Shown: positions 22,564 through 30,183 of the stretch, in pieces
Position numbering within the stretch: the first letter of the stretch is position 1
Layout of the letters: each line of letters begins with the position of its first letter
Assembly (NCBI GenBank): GCA_035457345.1
Contig: DATIBT010000009.1
Coordinates: 1 to 39,482, forward strand
Direction of reading: 5' to 3'
DNA from: DASTDY01 sp035457345
GTDB lineage: Bacteria; Patescibacteriota; Saccharimonadia; Saccharimonadales; EFPC-124
Length of the DNA: 39,482 nt
Notes under the pieces: model-generated
Database searches by the model: none
What the model saw: only the letters and a program-made list of their open reading frames with translations
What the model was told of the DNA's origin: nothing
Position numbers and translations under genes: made by a program

Positions 22564-22740
22564 TTACCCTATATGAAAAGGCTTAAGTAAAGCTGTGATA
22601 TTGCTAAAGGTTGACGTTACGCTGTGTGTTTTCGGATTTTTTGTTACGGCCGGGGTATCTAGCTCCGGGAATTGAGCCATTTTTTTATCTAAAAAGGCAG
22701 TAATACGAGCGTCGAGCTCTTTGTTCTGTGTTTGTCGCAT
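22564..22740 (-). CDS. Small protein upstream of greA, 58 aa
   Basis: A short open frame starting at ATG 22740 with AAAAGGAGATTAGCT before it, an excellent ribosome site, and ending TAA 18 nt before greA. The product begins MRQTQNKELDARITAFLDKK and continues to a Pro/Thr/Ser-rich part and a short hydrophobic end (FSNITALLKPFHIG). The first 25 residues look helical. No family recognised. Spacing and strand suggest translation from the same mRNA as greA. Confidence 0.65.
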   Translation of the reverse strand: MRQTQNKELDARITAFLDKKMAQFPELDTPAVTKNPKTHSVTSTFSNITALLKPFHIG

Positions 22741-22905
22741 AGCTAATCTCCTTTTCAGTTAGTTGGTTACAAAGGATGTTTAGTTTTTGCTTACACGTGC
22801 CGCACGGGCGGGGGCGGGGTGATCTACATTGTTAATGAACTGCTAGGCTACCCCTATAGTACGACCTATATCAAACCCGAGCAGTGAGCAAACCGACGGA
22901 CAGTA

Positions 22906-22921
22906 TGTAAAAATTCGTACA
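22906..22921 (+). promoter_or_regulatory. Candidate Crp/Fnr-type operator upstream of the crp-like gene
   Basis: TGTAA-N6-GTACA at 22906-22921, one base from the perfect TGTAA-N6-TTACA seen at 27175. It lies about 50 nt before the GTG of a Crp/Fnr regulator, so autoregulation is plausible. Confidence 0.4.
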
Positions 22922-22973
22922 ACGTGGTCTGATATTATGGACAATGGTAAACTGTAAGTAGCGAGGGAGGACC

Positions 22974-23633
22974 GTGGAAGAACTGATCACTGCCATTACA
23001 CCGAGTGCCACAAAACGCGCTTTCAAAAAGGGAACCGTGCTGCTTTACCAGGGCGAAGCGCCGCGCATGGCCTATATCCTTAAAAGTGGCATTGTAAAAA
23101 GTTACACTATTAATACCAATGGCGAAGAGCAAATCGTCAACTTTTTTAGTATCAACGATATATTCCCAGCCCCCTGGATCTTCAACAAAGCCAGTACGAC
23201 CATGTACTACTACGAGACGGCAAGTAACTGCGAAATCCTCACCATTCCCCGCGACATGCTCCGCGAAGCCATGGCCAAGCCTGAGTGGGTGTTAGGCGTG
23301 CAAGATTACCTGGCCACCAACTACACCAGCATGCTTATGCGGGTAACTGCGCTCGAACAATCCCGCGCCCGCGATAAAATTATGCTCACGCTCTACTTTT
23401 TACTGTTCCGGTATGGGAAGCAAACAAAGCCCGGGGTGTTCACCATTGAGCTGGCTCTAACGCACAACATTATTGCCAGCCTTGTCGGCCTAACGCGCGA
23501 GACCACGACAACCGAGCTCAGCAAGCTGAAGAAGCAAAAAATCGTGCAGTATTCACACCACACGTACGTCGTAGATAAACAGCGCCTTGAGCGCTTGCTA
23601 GGTGAAGACAGCTTCGGCAGCGTTAGCCTTTAG
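22974..23633 (+). CDS. Crp/Fnr-family transcription regulator
   Basis: Residues about 15-115 are a cyclic-nucleotide-binding-type beta roll (RAFKKGTVLLYQGEAPRMAYILKSGIVKSYTINTNGEEQIV), though the RxA phosphate-binding motif of true cAMP binders is not obvious. Residues about 145-215 are a winged helix with THNIIASLVGLTRETTTTELSKLKKQKIV as the recognition region. No N-terminal Cys cluster, so it is not a classic FNR oxygen sensor. GTG 22974 follows GGGAGGACC. It ends 11 nt into a convergent response-regulator gene, whose transcript would be antisense to its end. 219 residues. Confidence 0.9.
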   Translation: MEELITAITPSATKRAFKKGTVLLYQGEAPRMAYILKSGIVKSYTINTNGEEQIVNFFSINDIFPAPWIFNKASTTMYYYETASNCEILTIPRDMLREAMAKPEWVLGVQDYLATNYTSMLMRVTALEQSRARDKIMLTLYFLLFRYGKQTKPGVFTIELALTHNIIASLVGLTRETTTTELSKLKKQKIVQYSHHTYVVDKQRLERLLGEDSFGSVSL

Positions 23634-24012
23634 GCGCGGCTAACGTGTCTTTCACTACCTTCAGCAGTTCTTTGGGCGAGGCCCACGCCTTAACAATGTA
23701 GCGGTCAACGCCCCGCTGATACATTTCGTCTATATCTTTCTGGGTGTCGTAGTTAGTAAAGACAATCACTTTAACGTGGGGGTGGTCTTTTTTAATGTCA
23801 TATTCGCGCAAAAAGTGGATGCCATCCATGTGGGGCATACGCAAATCGAGCAAAATAAGCGTCGGCTCGTGCTCGGCTGCCACCCTAAGGGCTTCCTTGC
23901 CATTATAAGCACTGTACACATCATAGCCCGCCGTACGGAGTATAATCTGGTAGGCTTCGTTTAGCGTTTTTTCGTCTTCGACAATTAAAATAGAAACAGG
24001 TTCTTTAGCCAT
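23623..24012 (-). CDS. Stand-alone response regulator receiver
   Basis: A single REC domain of 129 residues with no output domain: ILIVEDEKTLNEAY (acidic pair), LILLDLRMPHMDG with the phosphorylated Asp, VIVFTNYDT (Thr switch) and RYIVKAWASP (conserved Lys). It follows a histidine kinase gene on the same strand by 60 nt and has its own TATACT promoter near 24037. It would act by protein interaction or by relay. It overlaps the convergent Crp-like gene by 11 nt. Confidence 0.9.
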   Translation of the reverse strand: MAKEPVSILIVEDEKTLNEAYQIILRTAGYDVYSAYNGKEALRVAAEHEPTLILLDLRMPHMDGIHFLREYDIKKDHPHVKVIVFTNYDTQKDIDEMYQRGVDRYIVKAWASPKELLKVVKDTLAAPKG

Positions 24013-24072
24013 AGTACCCCACGTATCCTAGAGATAGTATATATAAATGAAGTCATGAGACAGTAAGAATTT

Positions 24073-24858
24073 TTATAGCTTTTGCGACGAGCGCGGAATG
24101 TGCACGGTAAACGTAGAGCCCTCCTGTAATGTAGATGTTACATCTATACGGCCATGATGCGCAAGCATAATTCGTTGGGCAAGGTACAAGCCAAGGCCAT
24201 TACCCCCAACTGTTATTGAGCGTGGATTATCAATACGCGAAAATTTATGGAAGAGCTTCTCAAGGTCCTCTGGCGCAATACCCACTCCCTGGTCGGCCAC
24301 TTCTACTACCACCTCAGTGTCATCCGACGACAGGGTGATAGTTACTGTCGTATTCTCTGGTGAATATTTACTGGCATTGTCAACCAAATTATCAAGCACC
24401 ATGCGCAGGCGCAGCTCGTCGGCCATTACGCCAAAAGGTCCGCCTCGCTTGCGCACCACAATGCCCTGACGGCGGTTTGTGGCGGTACCCTTTTGCTCGT
24501 TCGCGACCGCGTCTATAAGTTCAGCAACATCAAGTGCGCTTGGGTGAAGCACAATTTTATTGGAGTCTATCTGGGCAATCTGCAGTAAATCGTTTATGGT
24601 ACTTAACTGGCGCTCGTTGCTTTCGTAGGCCTTTTGCAGAAAGTCGCGCTGCTGGGGCGGGATAGGACCCATGTATCCCTCGAGCAACATACCAAGGTAT
24701 TGCTTAACGCCCGTGGCAGGGGTGCGTAATTGATGCGAGGCAAGCGCAATAAATTCGTCCTTAGCAGAGTTTAGCTGCTTGAGCTCAGTATTCTGGCGCT
24801 TAAGACGCTTAACTTGCGCGGTCTCGTGTTGAGTATCAGCATCGTGTCCAGGGAGCAT
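24073..24858 (-). CDS. Sensor histidine kinase without own sensor domain
   Basis: Residues 1-40 are a coiled coil. HisKA follows (LASHQLRTPATGVKQYLGMLLEGY with the phosphorylated His), then HATPase_c: RMVLDNLVDNASKYSPENT (N box), EVADQGVGIAPEDLEKLFHKFSR (G1) and GGNGLGLYLAQRI (G2). No transmembrane or PAS domain, so input probably comes from the GAF-like protein encoded just upstream. ATG 24858 lies 6 nt after TATACT, so it is probably leaderless. 261 residues. Closely similar in layout and sequence to the kinase at 28630. Confidence 0.92.
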   Translation of the reverse strand: MLPGHDADTQHETAQVKRLKRQNTELKQLNSAKDEFIALASHQLRTPATGVKQYLGMLLEGYMGPIPPQQRDFLQKAYESNERQLSTINDLLQIAQIDSNKIVLHPSALDVAELIDAVANEQKGTATNRRQGIVVRKRGGPFGVMADELRLRMVLDNLVDNASKYSPENTTVTITLSSDDTEVVVEVADQGVGIAPEDLEKLFHKFSRIDNPRSITVGGNGLGLYLAQRIMLAHHGRIDVTSTLQEGSTFTVHIPRSSQKL

Positions 24859-24864
24859 AACTAT

Positions 24865-24870
24865 AGTATA
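24865..24870 (-). promoter_or_regulatory. -10 box TATACT, 6 nt before ATG 24858 (leaderless)
   Basis: The minus strand reads TATACT-ATAGTT-ATG. No ribosome site. Confidence 0.65.
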
Positions 24871-24882
24871 ACGCGCCCTAGG

Positions 24883-25428
24883 CTAGGTGCTGAAACTGGC
24901 GAGACGCTCCGCCACAACCCGGCTGTAGGCCGCCATGAACTTGCGTTGATCGTGGCCAATATTCTCCGGATACTGATAGTAACTAAAAATGAGCGCGCCA
25001 CCCTCTACCACGCCCACCAAAGGATATACAGCGCTAAAGGCAATAGCGCCGGCAGCTTGATTGAACCTGGCTTCTTCAGCACTAAGGACAGGAGTGAATA
25101 GATATTGCCAATCGGCCGTGCCCTTGGGGTCGCCGGTACGAATAGCCTGGGCGATAACATTTTCTGGATGATCAACCGGAATCTTTATATCCTCAAACTT
25201 CTTCACGGAAATGTCAGTCGTGCCTTTGGCAAGTTCAGTATTTGACAGGGCGACTCGATCAATAAGCCCTGTTTTTTTGTCCACCAATAACAGCACCATA
25301 ATGCCCAAATAAAGCTGCGCAGCCTCAATAGGATATGCAAACGGGGCGTCGACAATAGTACGCACTAGCTCACTCTTGGTATGACAATGGGCGAGCCGGT
25401 CCTCTAACTGCTCCACATAGCGGGTCAT
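24883..25428 (-). CDS. GAF-like sensor protein
   Basis: 181 soluble residues laid out like a GAF domain: an N-terminal coiled coil (YVEQLEDRLAHC), a helix, strands around LGIMVLLLVDKKTGLIDRVALSN, a variable middle with PENVIAQAIRTGDP, and the closing strands SAVYPLVGVVEGGALIFSYYQYPE before a C-terminal helix that could form a signalling coiled coil. Assignment is from pattern only. It lies 24 nt before the sensor-less histidine kinase and response regulator on the same strand, so a three-part sensing chain is likely. TATAAT lies 7 nt before its ATG. Confidence 0.6.
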   Translation of the reverse strand: MTRYVEQLEDRLAHCHTKSELVRTIVDAPFAYPIEAAQLYLGIMVLLLVDKKTGLIDRVALSNTELAKGTTDISVKKFEDIKIPVDHPENVIAQAIRTGDPKGTADWQYLFTPVLSAEEARFNQAAGAIAFSAVYPLVGVVEGGALIFSYYQYPENIGHDQRKFMAAYSRVVAERLASFST

Positions 25429-25435
25429 GTCACGT

Positions 25436-25441
25436 ATTATA
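25436..25441 (-). promoter_or_regulatory. -10 box TATAAT, 7 nt before ATG 25428 (leaderless)
   Basis: The minus strand reads TGGTATAAT-ACGTGAC-ATG, an extended -10 with the start codon at the expected transcription start. Confidence 0.75.
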
Positions 25442-25457
25442 CCAAGTTACCGAATGA

Positions 25458-25489
25458 TACAATGAGTCTACAGAGATGAGAGGAGGGGG
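25458..25489 (+). promoter_or_regulatory. Promoter and AGGAGG site with no canonical start codon after it
   Basis: TGATACAAT (25455-25463) is an extended -10, and GAGGAGGGGG (25480-25489) a near-perfect ribosome site. The codon at the right distance in the methyltransferase frame is ATC (25495-25497); the first ATG in frame is 156 nt further on. It is divergent from the GAF gene promoter at 25436. Confidence 0.65.
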
Positions 25490-25650
25490 ACCTTATCTTA
25501 GACTTTTCCGAGCACCGCCACGACTCCGACCTTGCTGGCCGGCTTGAATCGGTCGACACTGTTCTGGAGCATCGAATTGCCAAGCCAGCCGACCGGTATT
25601 TAGGCGCGTTTGCCGTTGCGCTCAGGGCAGAGCTGCAACAGCCAGGCGAC

Positions 25651-26730
25651 ATGCGCGATTTTGTAACCGAGACGCTTGAGAGGCGACCCGCCGTGGGCGC
25701 CTCTCACTTAGTAACCCTTATCTCGCGCGCCCTTCAGGCGCAAGCCTATGGCAGAATCGCTGGCTACCCCGAAGCATTTCAAACCGCGAGCGACTGGTCA
25801 CGCTTATTCGCAACCATTTTAGAGGACCCGGATATGAGCGGCCACTTTTTAACAGACGTTTACACCCGCGACCCACAAAGCCTGGTAATCAACCGGTATG
25901 TCCATCCCAAAGGATTCATTACGCTCGCCAGAGAGCTTGGAAGAATCAGCACTATCCGGGTGCTCGATGTAGGCTGCAGCCTAAACGGCGGCGCCAATTA
26001 CCTGGCCAGCGACATTGCCGTTGACTGGCCAGGCGACCCCGAAGAATACCGTATTGGCCTGCCCGCGCCACAGCTAGTCTACCCCGGTTCACGGTCGTTG
26101 TTTATAAGTGAAAAATTATCCCGCGCTTACCGCCACGTAGTGAACGCACCGTTCCCGCTTGAATATGCGCTTGGCATAGACAAAACCGCCCCAAAAGATG
26201 CATGGGAGTGGGCGTTTGCTAACTCGTTCAACCCCGGGGAATTACTCGATAAGAAGCGTGTGCATCTATTCAACCGCATTGTGCGCGACGAATACGAGAA
26301 TGTCGGATTCCTCCGCGCCGATTTTGCCACGCTCAACGAAGAAGAATTCGCCGAACAATACCCCGGCGATTGGCCTGTAGTAAACCTCTCAACCATGCTG
26401 TATCAATCAGATGAAGCTACTCGTGCCACCATGCTAGAAAAGGCAAAGCGCATTGCCACTGAATTTGTGGTTGTATCAGACTTTATGCGCGTTAACCAAG
26501 GCAATTTAGAGTTCTTAGATGATTGGAACGAGGGGACGTTCCCGTACATCATGGCCGTATGGGACAAGCGCGAGGAATACCCGCTATGGCACGAAATCTT
26601 CCTCAATACCGATGGACGCGCTGCTATCTCAACATTTGGCAAAGGCAGGATTATCACCGCCACAGACAGACCTGAGTCATTATGGACGCCGTTTGGGGAA
26701 TTTAGAGTGCGCAGTCAGGGAGAAATGTAG
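25651..26730 (+). CDS. SAM-dependent methyltransferase-like protein (true start probably near 25495)
   Basis: A Rossmann-type motif VLDVGCSLNGGANYLAS near the middle marks a class I methyltransferase-like fold; later strands include VVNLSTMLYQ and EFVVVSDFMRV, and the C-terminus has IITATDRPESLW. Substrate unknown. The listed ATG gives 359 residues. The same frame is open back to 25480 with coding-like sequence (LDFSEHRHDSDLAGRL, RYLGAFAVALRAEL), and the promoter and ribosome site both point to initiation near 25495, where the codon is ATC. The N-terminal helical region would then gain about 52 residues. An unusual start or a one-base error is possible. Confidence 0.65.
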   Translation: MRDFVTETLERRPAVGASHLVTLISRALQAQAYGRIAGYPEAFQTASDWSRLFATILEDPDMSGHFLTDVYTRDPQSLVINRYVHPKGFITLARELGRISTIRVLDVGCSLNGGANYLASDIAVDWPGDPEEYRIGLPAPQLVYPGSRSLFISEKLSRAYRHVVNAPFPLEYALGIDKTAPKDAWEWAFANSFNPGELLDKKRVHLFNRIVRDEYENVGFLRADFATLNEEEFAEQYPGDWPVVNLSTMLYQSDEATRATMLEKAKRIATEFVVVSDFMRVNQGNLEFLDDWNEGTFPYIMAVWDKREEYPLWHEIFLNTDGRAAISTFGKGRIITATDRPESLWTPFGEFRVRSQGEM

Positions 26731-26732
26731 AA

Positions 26733-26762
26733 AACAAAAAGCACCCCCCGGATAGAGGAGTG
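26733..26762 (-). terminator. Possible terminator with T-tract on the minus strand
   Basis: CACTCC and GGGGTG-type arms (26762 to 26743 on the minus strand, with G-U pairs) are followed by CTTTTTGTTTT. It would end transcription that ran through the hairpin at 26769-26819. Confidence 0.45.
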
Positions 26763-26768
26763 TTGTGA

Positions 26769-26819
26769 GCCCGTGGCCTGCGTTACTGTTCGCCGTTGAA
26801 CAGGATGCAGGCCACGGGC
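26769..26819. terminator. Perfect 13-bp inverted repeat with nested 6-bp stem, T-less
   Basis: GCCCGTGGCCTGC (26769-26781) pairs exactly with 26807-26819. Inside, CTGTTC (26786-26791) pairs with GAACAG (26798-26803) around a 6-nt loop. It lies 37 nt past the stop of the GC-rich minus gene ending at 26857. Same style as 20785-20834. Confidence 0.6.
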
Positions 26820-26856
26820 GGCTCGGATGGAACGGTTTTGCGGAATGGGCGGCCGA

Positions 26857-27090
26857 TCAGGCGGCCAGCCCCAGAGCTTCGCGCGCCCAACGCATGCGCG
26901 GCAGCGCCGTTTCGGGGGAATCCCCGAACTCGGCAGCCACCTCGGCAGCACAGTGACGGGGCCCGCCATCCTTGCGCAGAGTGCGCAGTGCTGCCTGTCG
27001 GGCATCACGCGGGCTGAGCTCTTGGGACGTCGGTACCGAAGACATAAACAAGCCTTCAGCCAGTGCCGCAGCCTGCTCTTCCCTGGTCAT
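26857..27090 (-). CDS. Small hypothetical protein, 77 aa, GC-rich
   Basis: The start at ATG 27090 is chosen because GAAGGAAG precedes it; a longer in-frame start at 27144 lacks a site. The product begins MTREEQAAALAEGLF and is helical, with a conserved-looking segment SPRDARQAALRTLRKDGGPRHCAAEVAAEFGDSPETALPRM that may be a small helical bundle or DNA-binding unit. I do not recognise the family. GC-ended codons and a long T-less hairpin after it suggest origin from a GC-rich actinobacterium. Confidence 0.55.
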   Translation of the reverse strand: MTREEQAAALAEGLFMSSVPTSQELSPRDARQAALRTLRKDGGPRHCAAEVAAEFGDSPETALPRMRWAREALGLAA

Positions 27091-27174
27091 TGCTTCCTTC
27101 TTCCTGCGAATTCTAAATCCGCTGATCCTTGCCGGTGCAATCATCTACGCGGTTTTCACCCTCGCAGGTGATAT

Positions 27175-27190
27175 TGTAAGATATTTTACA
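27175..27190 (+). promoter_or_regulatory. Candidate Crp/Fnr-type operator (TGTAA-N6-TTACA)
   Basis: TGTAA (27175-27179) and TTACA (27186-27190) form a perfect 5-5 inverted repeat with a 6-bp spacer, the geometry of Crp/Fnr-family sites. It lies about 57 nt before the DUF2277 start and within the likely -35 region. The window encodes one Crp/Fnr regulator (22974-23633). Confidence 0.5.
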
Positions 27191-27246
27191 TCTTTGCTTA
27201 TGCTAAATCAACATAATAAAAGGTTATCTCAGAAAAGGAGCATATA

Positions 27247-27516
27247 ATGTGCCGCAATATTAAACCGCTTTTTAACTTCGACCCGCCGGCCACTGACGCC
27301 GAACTGCACGACGCCGCGCTGCAATTTGTGCGCAAAATAAGTGGCTTCCGCGAGCCGTCTCAGGTGAATGAAGCAGCATTTAATGCAGCCGTAGAGGATG
27401 TCGCCGCCGCCTCAAAACGACTCGTGCAACACCTCACCACCACCGCACCGCCCAAAAATAGGGAAGAAGAGGCTGCCAAAGCCCATGCCCGGGCAATTGA
27501 ACGTTTTGGAAAATAA
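27247..27516 (+). CDS. DUF2277 family protein
   Basis: The sequence opens MCRNIKPLFNFDPPATDAELHDAALQFVRKISGF and continues with NEAAFNAAVEDVAAASKRLV, the complete DUF2277 pattern including the invariant MCRNI start; the tail REEEAAKAHARAIERFGK is also typical. Function unknown; the fold is all-helical and soluble. 89 residues. AAAAGGAGC precedes the ATG. A VOC/glyoxalase-like gene follows after 15 nt in the same operon, and a Crp/Fnr-type site lies upstream. Confidence 0.92.
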   Translation: MCRNIKPLFNFDPPATDAELHDAALQFVRKISGFREPSQVNEAAFNAAVEDVAAASKRLVQHLTTTAPPKNREEEAAKAHARAIERFGK

Positions 27517-27531
27517 TAATTAGGGGGATAT

Positions 27532-27921
27532 ATGCTCAAGGACAGCAAAGCATTTAGCGGATTTTCTACGAATGACCTAGAGAAAACGAAAGAATTTTAC
27601 GGGCACACGCTCGGCCTGCAGGTAAGCGAAGAACCGGCGGCAGGTGCTGTCATGCTTCACTTAGGGTCTGGGGCGGTGGTGTTTGTCTATCCAAAAGGAG
27701 AACAGCACGTACCAGCGACATTTACTGTGCTCAATTTCCCTGTTGAGGATATCGACAGGGCAGTAGAGAGCCTGGCCCAACGCGGCGTCACTTTCGAGCA
27801 CTATACCGAAGAAAAAGACGGCTTCGCCACCGATGAAAAGGGCATTTCCCGGCAACCCGGCATGGCCATCGCCTGGTTTAAAGACCCGGCCGGGAATATT
27901 TGCTCAGTACTACAGTCATAA
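27532..27921 (+). CDS. VOC-superfamily (glyoxalase/bleomycin-resistance-like) protein
   Basis: 129 residues with the paired beta-alpha-beta-beta-beta layout: KAFSGFSTNDLEKTKEFYGHTLGLQVSE in the first half, and VLNFPVEDIDRAVESLAQRGVTF plus AWFKDPAGNICSVLQ in the second. VOC proteins are metal enzymes or drug-binding proteins; substrate cannot be read from sequence. Metal ligands are incomplete: the first strand has no clear His, though the last GNICSV position lacks the usual Glu as well, so it may bind ligand without metal. Preceded by GGGGGAT. Overlaps the convergent gene by 6 nt. Confidence 0.88.
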   Translation: MLKDSKAFSGFSTNDLEKTKEFYGHTLGLQVSEEPAAGAVMLHLGSGAVVFVYPKGEQHVPATFTVLNFPVEDIDRAVESLAQRGVTFEHYTEEKDGFATDEKGISRQPGMAIAWFKDPAGNICSVLQS

Positions 27922-28482
27922 CGCCGTAATAGCGCTGGGCGGTATGCTTCGAGTAAGCAATACCTCAACACGCCCTAAGTCGCGCGGCAAATGAATAGGG
28001 GCGGTTGGCTTGGCAATAATGCCTCTACTGGCGACCGTATAATGTTCAACCACATGCCCGAGCGGCAACATACTGCGCCAGTACCGATAGGCAAGAGAAC
28101 TAAGCCCAGGGGTCGGCCCATGGGCGAGCAGCCCGGCTATATGGTCATACATATTGAGGTCTGCCACGTAGCCAATCGACGCGTCAATGCTCAGGCGCAG
28201 CGGCACCTTACCTGCCCCTGGATACCAGTGTGTTGGTGCCACCGGTCTGCCCGACGTAACATCCAGCACCATGCCGTCTAACTCTAAAAATGCATACACG
28301 CACTTCTGGCGCATGAGGTTATGTGCCCCCAAATCCCGAGGGTAATGCTCGTCTAAAAAGGCATTGGCACGGGCAGCAAACGGCTGGCGGCTGCCACCTC
28401 CTTGCTTACCGTAGTGCAACCCCTCTGCCAGTACTTTGGCCTGCAGTGTTGTTTGAAGAGCATGATAAACATTCACGCGCAT
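27916..28482 (-). CDS. Hypothetical protein, 188 aa
   Basis: Soluble protein, mixed alpha/beta. Visible conserved-looking stretches are VYAFLELDGMVLDVTSGRPV, ASIGYVADLNMYDHIAG and YRYWRSMLPLGHVVEHY. N-terminal MRVNVYHALQTTLQAKVLAEGLHYG resembles a strand plus helix. I do not recognise the family. TATAGT lies 11 nt before the ATG, leaving a very short leader without a ribosome site. Its stop overlaps the convergent VOC gene. Confidence 0.6.
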   Translation of the reverse strand: MRVNVYHALQTTLQAKVLAEGLHYGKQGGGSRQPFAARANAFLDEHYPRDLGAHNLMRQKCVYAFLELDGMVLDVTSGRPVAPTHWYPGAGKVPLRLSIDASIGYVADLNMYDHIAGLLAHGPTPGLSSLAYRYWRSMLPLGHVVEHYTVASRGIIAKPTAPIHLPRDLGRVEVLLTRSIPPSAITAL

Positions 28483-28629
28483 AACGTATGTACACTATAC
28501 GCCTTGTGAGTGCTTAAAAAAGTAAGAATGTTTACTATGTTTAGTAATTTCCAAAAACCACGAACTGTAGCATATCCCACTAAAATCATGCCTGTCGTAT
28601 GTTATTTTTACGGTAAGATGAGATTGGAA

Positions 28630-29796
28630 ATGGCAAAGCAAACACGTCCTGTTAAGGCTGCGAATCTTCACTCCATTGAGCAGAGCGAGTTTTATAAGCT
28701 GCTGGTCAACAGTATTCAAGATTATGCTATTTTTCTGCTGGATACCGGCGGCAATGTAGCCAGTTGGAATCTTGGCGCCCAAAAGCTCAAAGGGTATACG
28801 CCGCAAGACATAATAGGCAGCCATTTTTCTATCTTTTACACGGCCGAGGACAAAAAAACGGACAAGCCAGGGCGCGAACTCGCTTTATGTAACATTTACG
28901 GTCACATAGAAGATGAAGGCTGGCGCGTGCGCAAAGACGGCACTACCTTTTGGGCTAACGTAGTCATAACCGCCCTCCGCAATAAAGCAGGGGAGATTAT
29001 CGGCTACGCCAAAATCACCCGCGACCTGACCGAACGCAAGCAGCACGAAGACGCGCTGCATGCCGCCAACGAAAAGCTCACCCAACAACGCTTTGAGCTC
29101 GAAGAACTTAATAGTTATAAAGATGAGTTTATCTCATTGGCATCACACCAACTCCGTACGCCAGCGAGCGGTGTTAAGCAATTCCTGGGGCTCTTGCTTG
29201 AAGGATATGCCGGCGAACTCACCCCCACGCAGACCACGTACGTTCAACGTGCTTATGAAAGCAACGACCGGCAAATTGACCTTGTTAACAGCTTACTGCG
29301 CGTTGCCCAGGTAGATGCGGGCAAGGTAATCTTAAACAGAACACCAGTAGATATATGCGCCCTCGTACGCGATGTGGTAGATGAACAAAAAGATGCCTTT
29401 AAGCGGCGCAAACAAACCGTGCACATTGCGGCATCGGCACAGCCCATAATAGCCTGGGTTGACGCTATGCGTTTTAGGATGGTACTCGAAAATCTAGTAG
29501 ATAATGCCAGCAAATACACCTCGCCCGGCGGTACGATTACTATTTCGGTGAAACAACGCAAAGACACGGTAGCCATAGGCATAAAAGATAGTGGGGTGGG
29601 AATAGACGAAGAATCGCTGCCGAAACTATTCACTAAATTCTCGCGCATTCCGAACTTATTATCTGATAGTGTGGGCGGCAGCGGCCTTGGGCTTTACTGG
29701 GCAAGCAAAGTTATCGGCCTGCATGGAGGCCGCATTGTCGTTACCTCTAAGCCGGGCAAGGGCTCAACCTTTACGGTTATTACCCCAAAGGAGTAG
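28630..29796 (+). CDS. PAS-domain sensor histidine kinase
   Basis: 388 residues. Residues about 20-135 are a PAS domain (DYAIFLLDTGGNVASWNLGAQKLKGYTPQDIIG, then GWRVRKDGTTFWANVVITALRN), then a coiled coil, HisKA (LASHQLRTPASGVKQFLGLLLEGY) and HATPase_c (RMVLENLVDNASKYTSPGG, DSGVGIDEESLPKLFTKFSR, GGSGLGLYWASKV). No membrane segment, so it senses a cytoplasmic signal. I start at ATG 28630, 11 nt after TAAGAT (28613-28618), because the open frame before that has poor coding character. Its response regulator begins 2 nt after the stop. Paralogue of the kinase at 24073-24858. Confidence 0.92.
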   Translation: MAKQTRPVKAANLHSIEQSEFYKLLVNSIQDYAIFLLDTGGNVASWNLGAQKLKGYTPQDIIGSHFSIFYTAEDKKTDKPGRELALCNIYGHIEDEGWRVRKDGTTFWANVVITALRNKAGEIIGYAKITRDLTERKQHEDALHAANEKLTQQRFELEELNSYKDEFISLASHQLRTPASGVKQFLGLLLEGYAGELTPTQTTYVQRAYESNDRQIDLVNSLLRVAQVDAGKVILNRTPVDICALVRDVVDEQKDAFKRRKQTVHIAASAQPIIAWVDAMRFRMVLENLVDNASKYTSPGGTITISVKQRKDTVAIGIKDSGVGIDEESLPKLFTKFSRIPNLLSDSVGGSGLGLYWASKVIGLHGGRIVVTSKPGKGSTFTVITPKE

Positions 29797-29798
29797 AA

Positions 29799-30182
29799 AT
29801 GGCCACCGTCCTTATTGTTGAAGACGAAAAGAATTTACGCGACGCGTACGAGATACTCCTCACCGCGAATGCGTACGGCGTCGAGACCGCTGCCAATGGC
29901 AAAGAAGCGCTTGAGCGCTGTAAGCGCAGAACGTACGACCTAATATTACTCGACATGATGATGCCCGTGCTTGACGGCGCAGGTTTTCTAGAGCAAGCGT
30001 CCCTAAAAACAAAAGCGCCACAGACAAAAATTGTAGTACTCAGTAATCTTTCCACGCCAAAAACGCAGGCTCAAATTTTAGCGTTTGGCGTTGATAGGCA
30101 TGAGATTAAATCGAATCTTGCCCCTAAAGATGTCCTTGCTATTGTTAACGGAGAGCTTGGCAACCCACAGCCAAAAAACTAG
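29799..30182 (+). CDS. Stand-alone response regulator receiver
   Basis: 127-residue REC domain with no output: VLIVEDEKNLRDAY, LILLDMMMPVLDGAG (phosphorylated Asp), VVLSNLSTP in the switch position (Ser instead of the commoner Thr) and EIKSNLAP with the conserved Lys. Begins 2 nt after the PAS kinase stop, so they are a cognate pair. The LSNL/KSNL signature is shared with the receiver at 33763, suggesting a local paralogue group. Confidence 0.92.
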   Translation: MATVLIVEDEKNLRDAYEILLTANAYGVETAANGKEALERCKRRTYDLILLDMMMPVLDGAGFLEQASLKTKAPQTKIVVLSNLSTPKTQAQILAFGVDRHEIKSNLAPKDVLAIVNGELGNPQPKN

Positions 30183-30183
30183 G

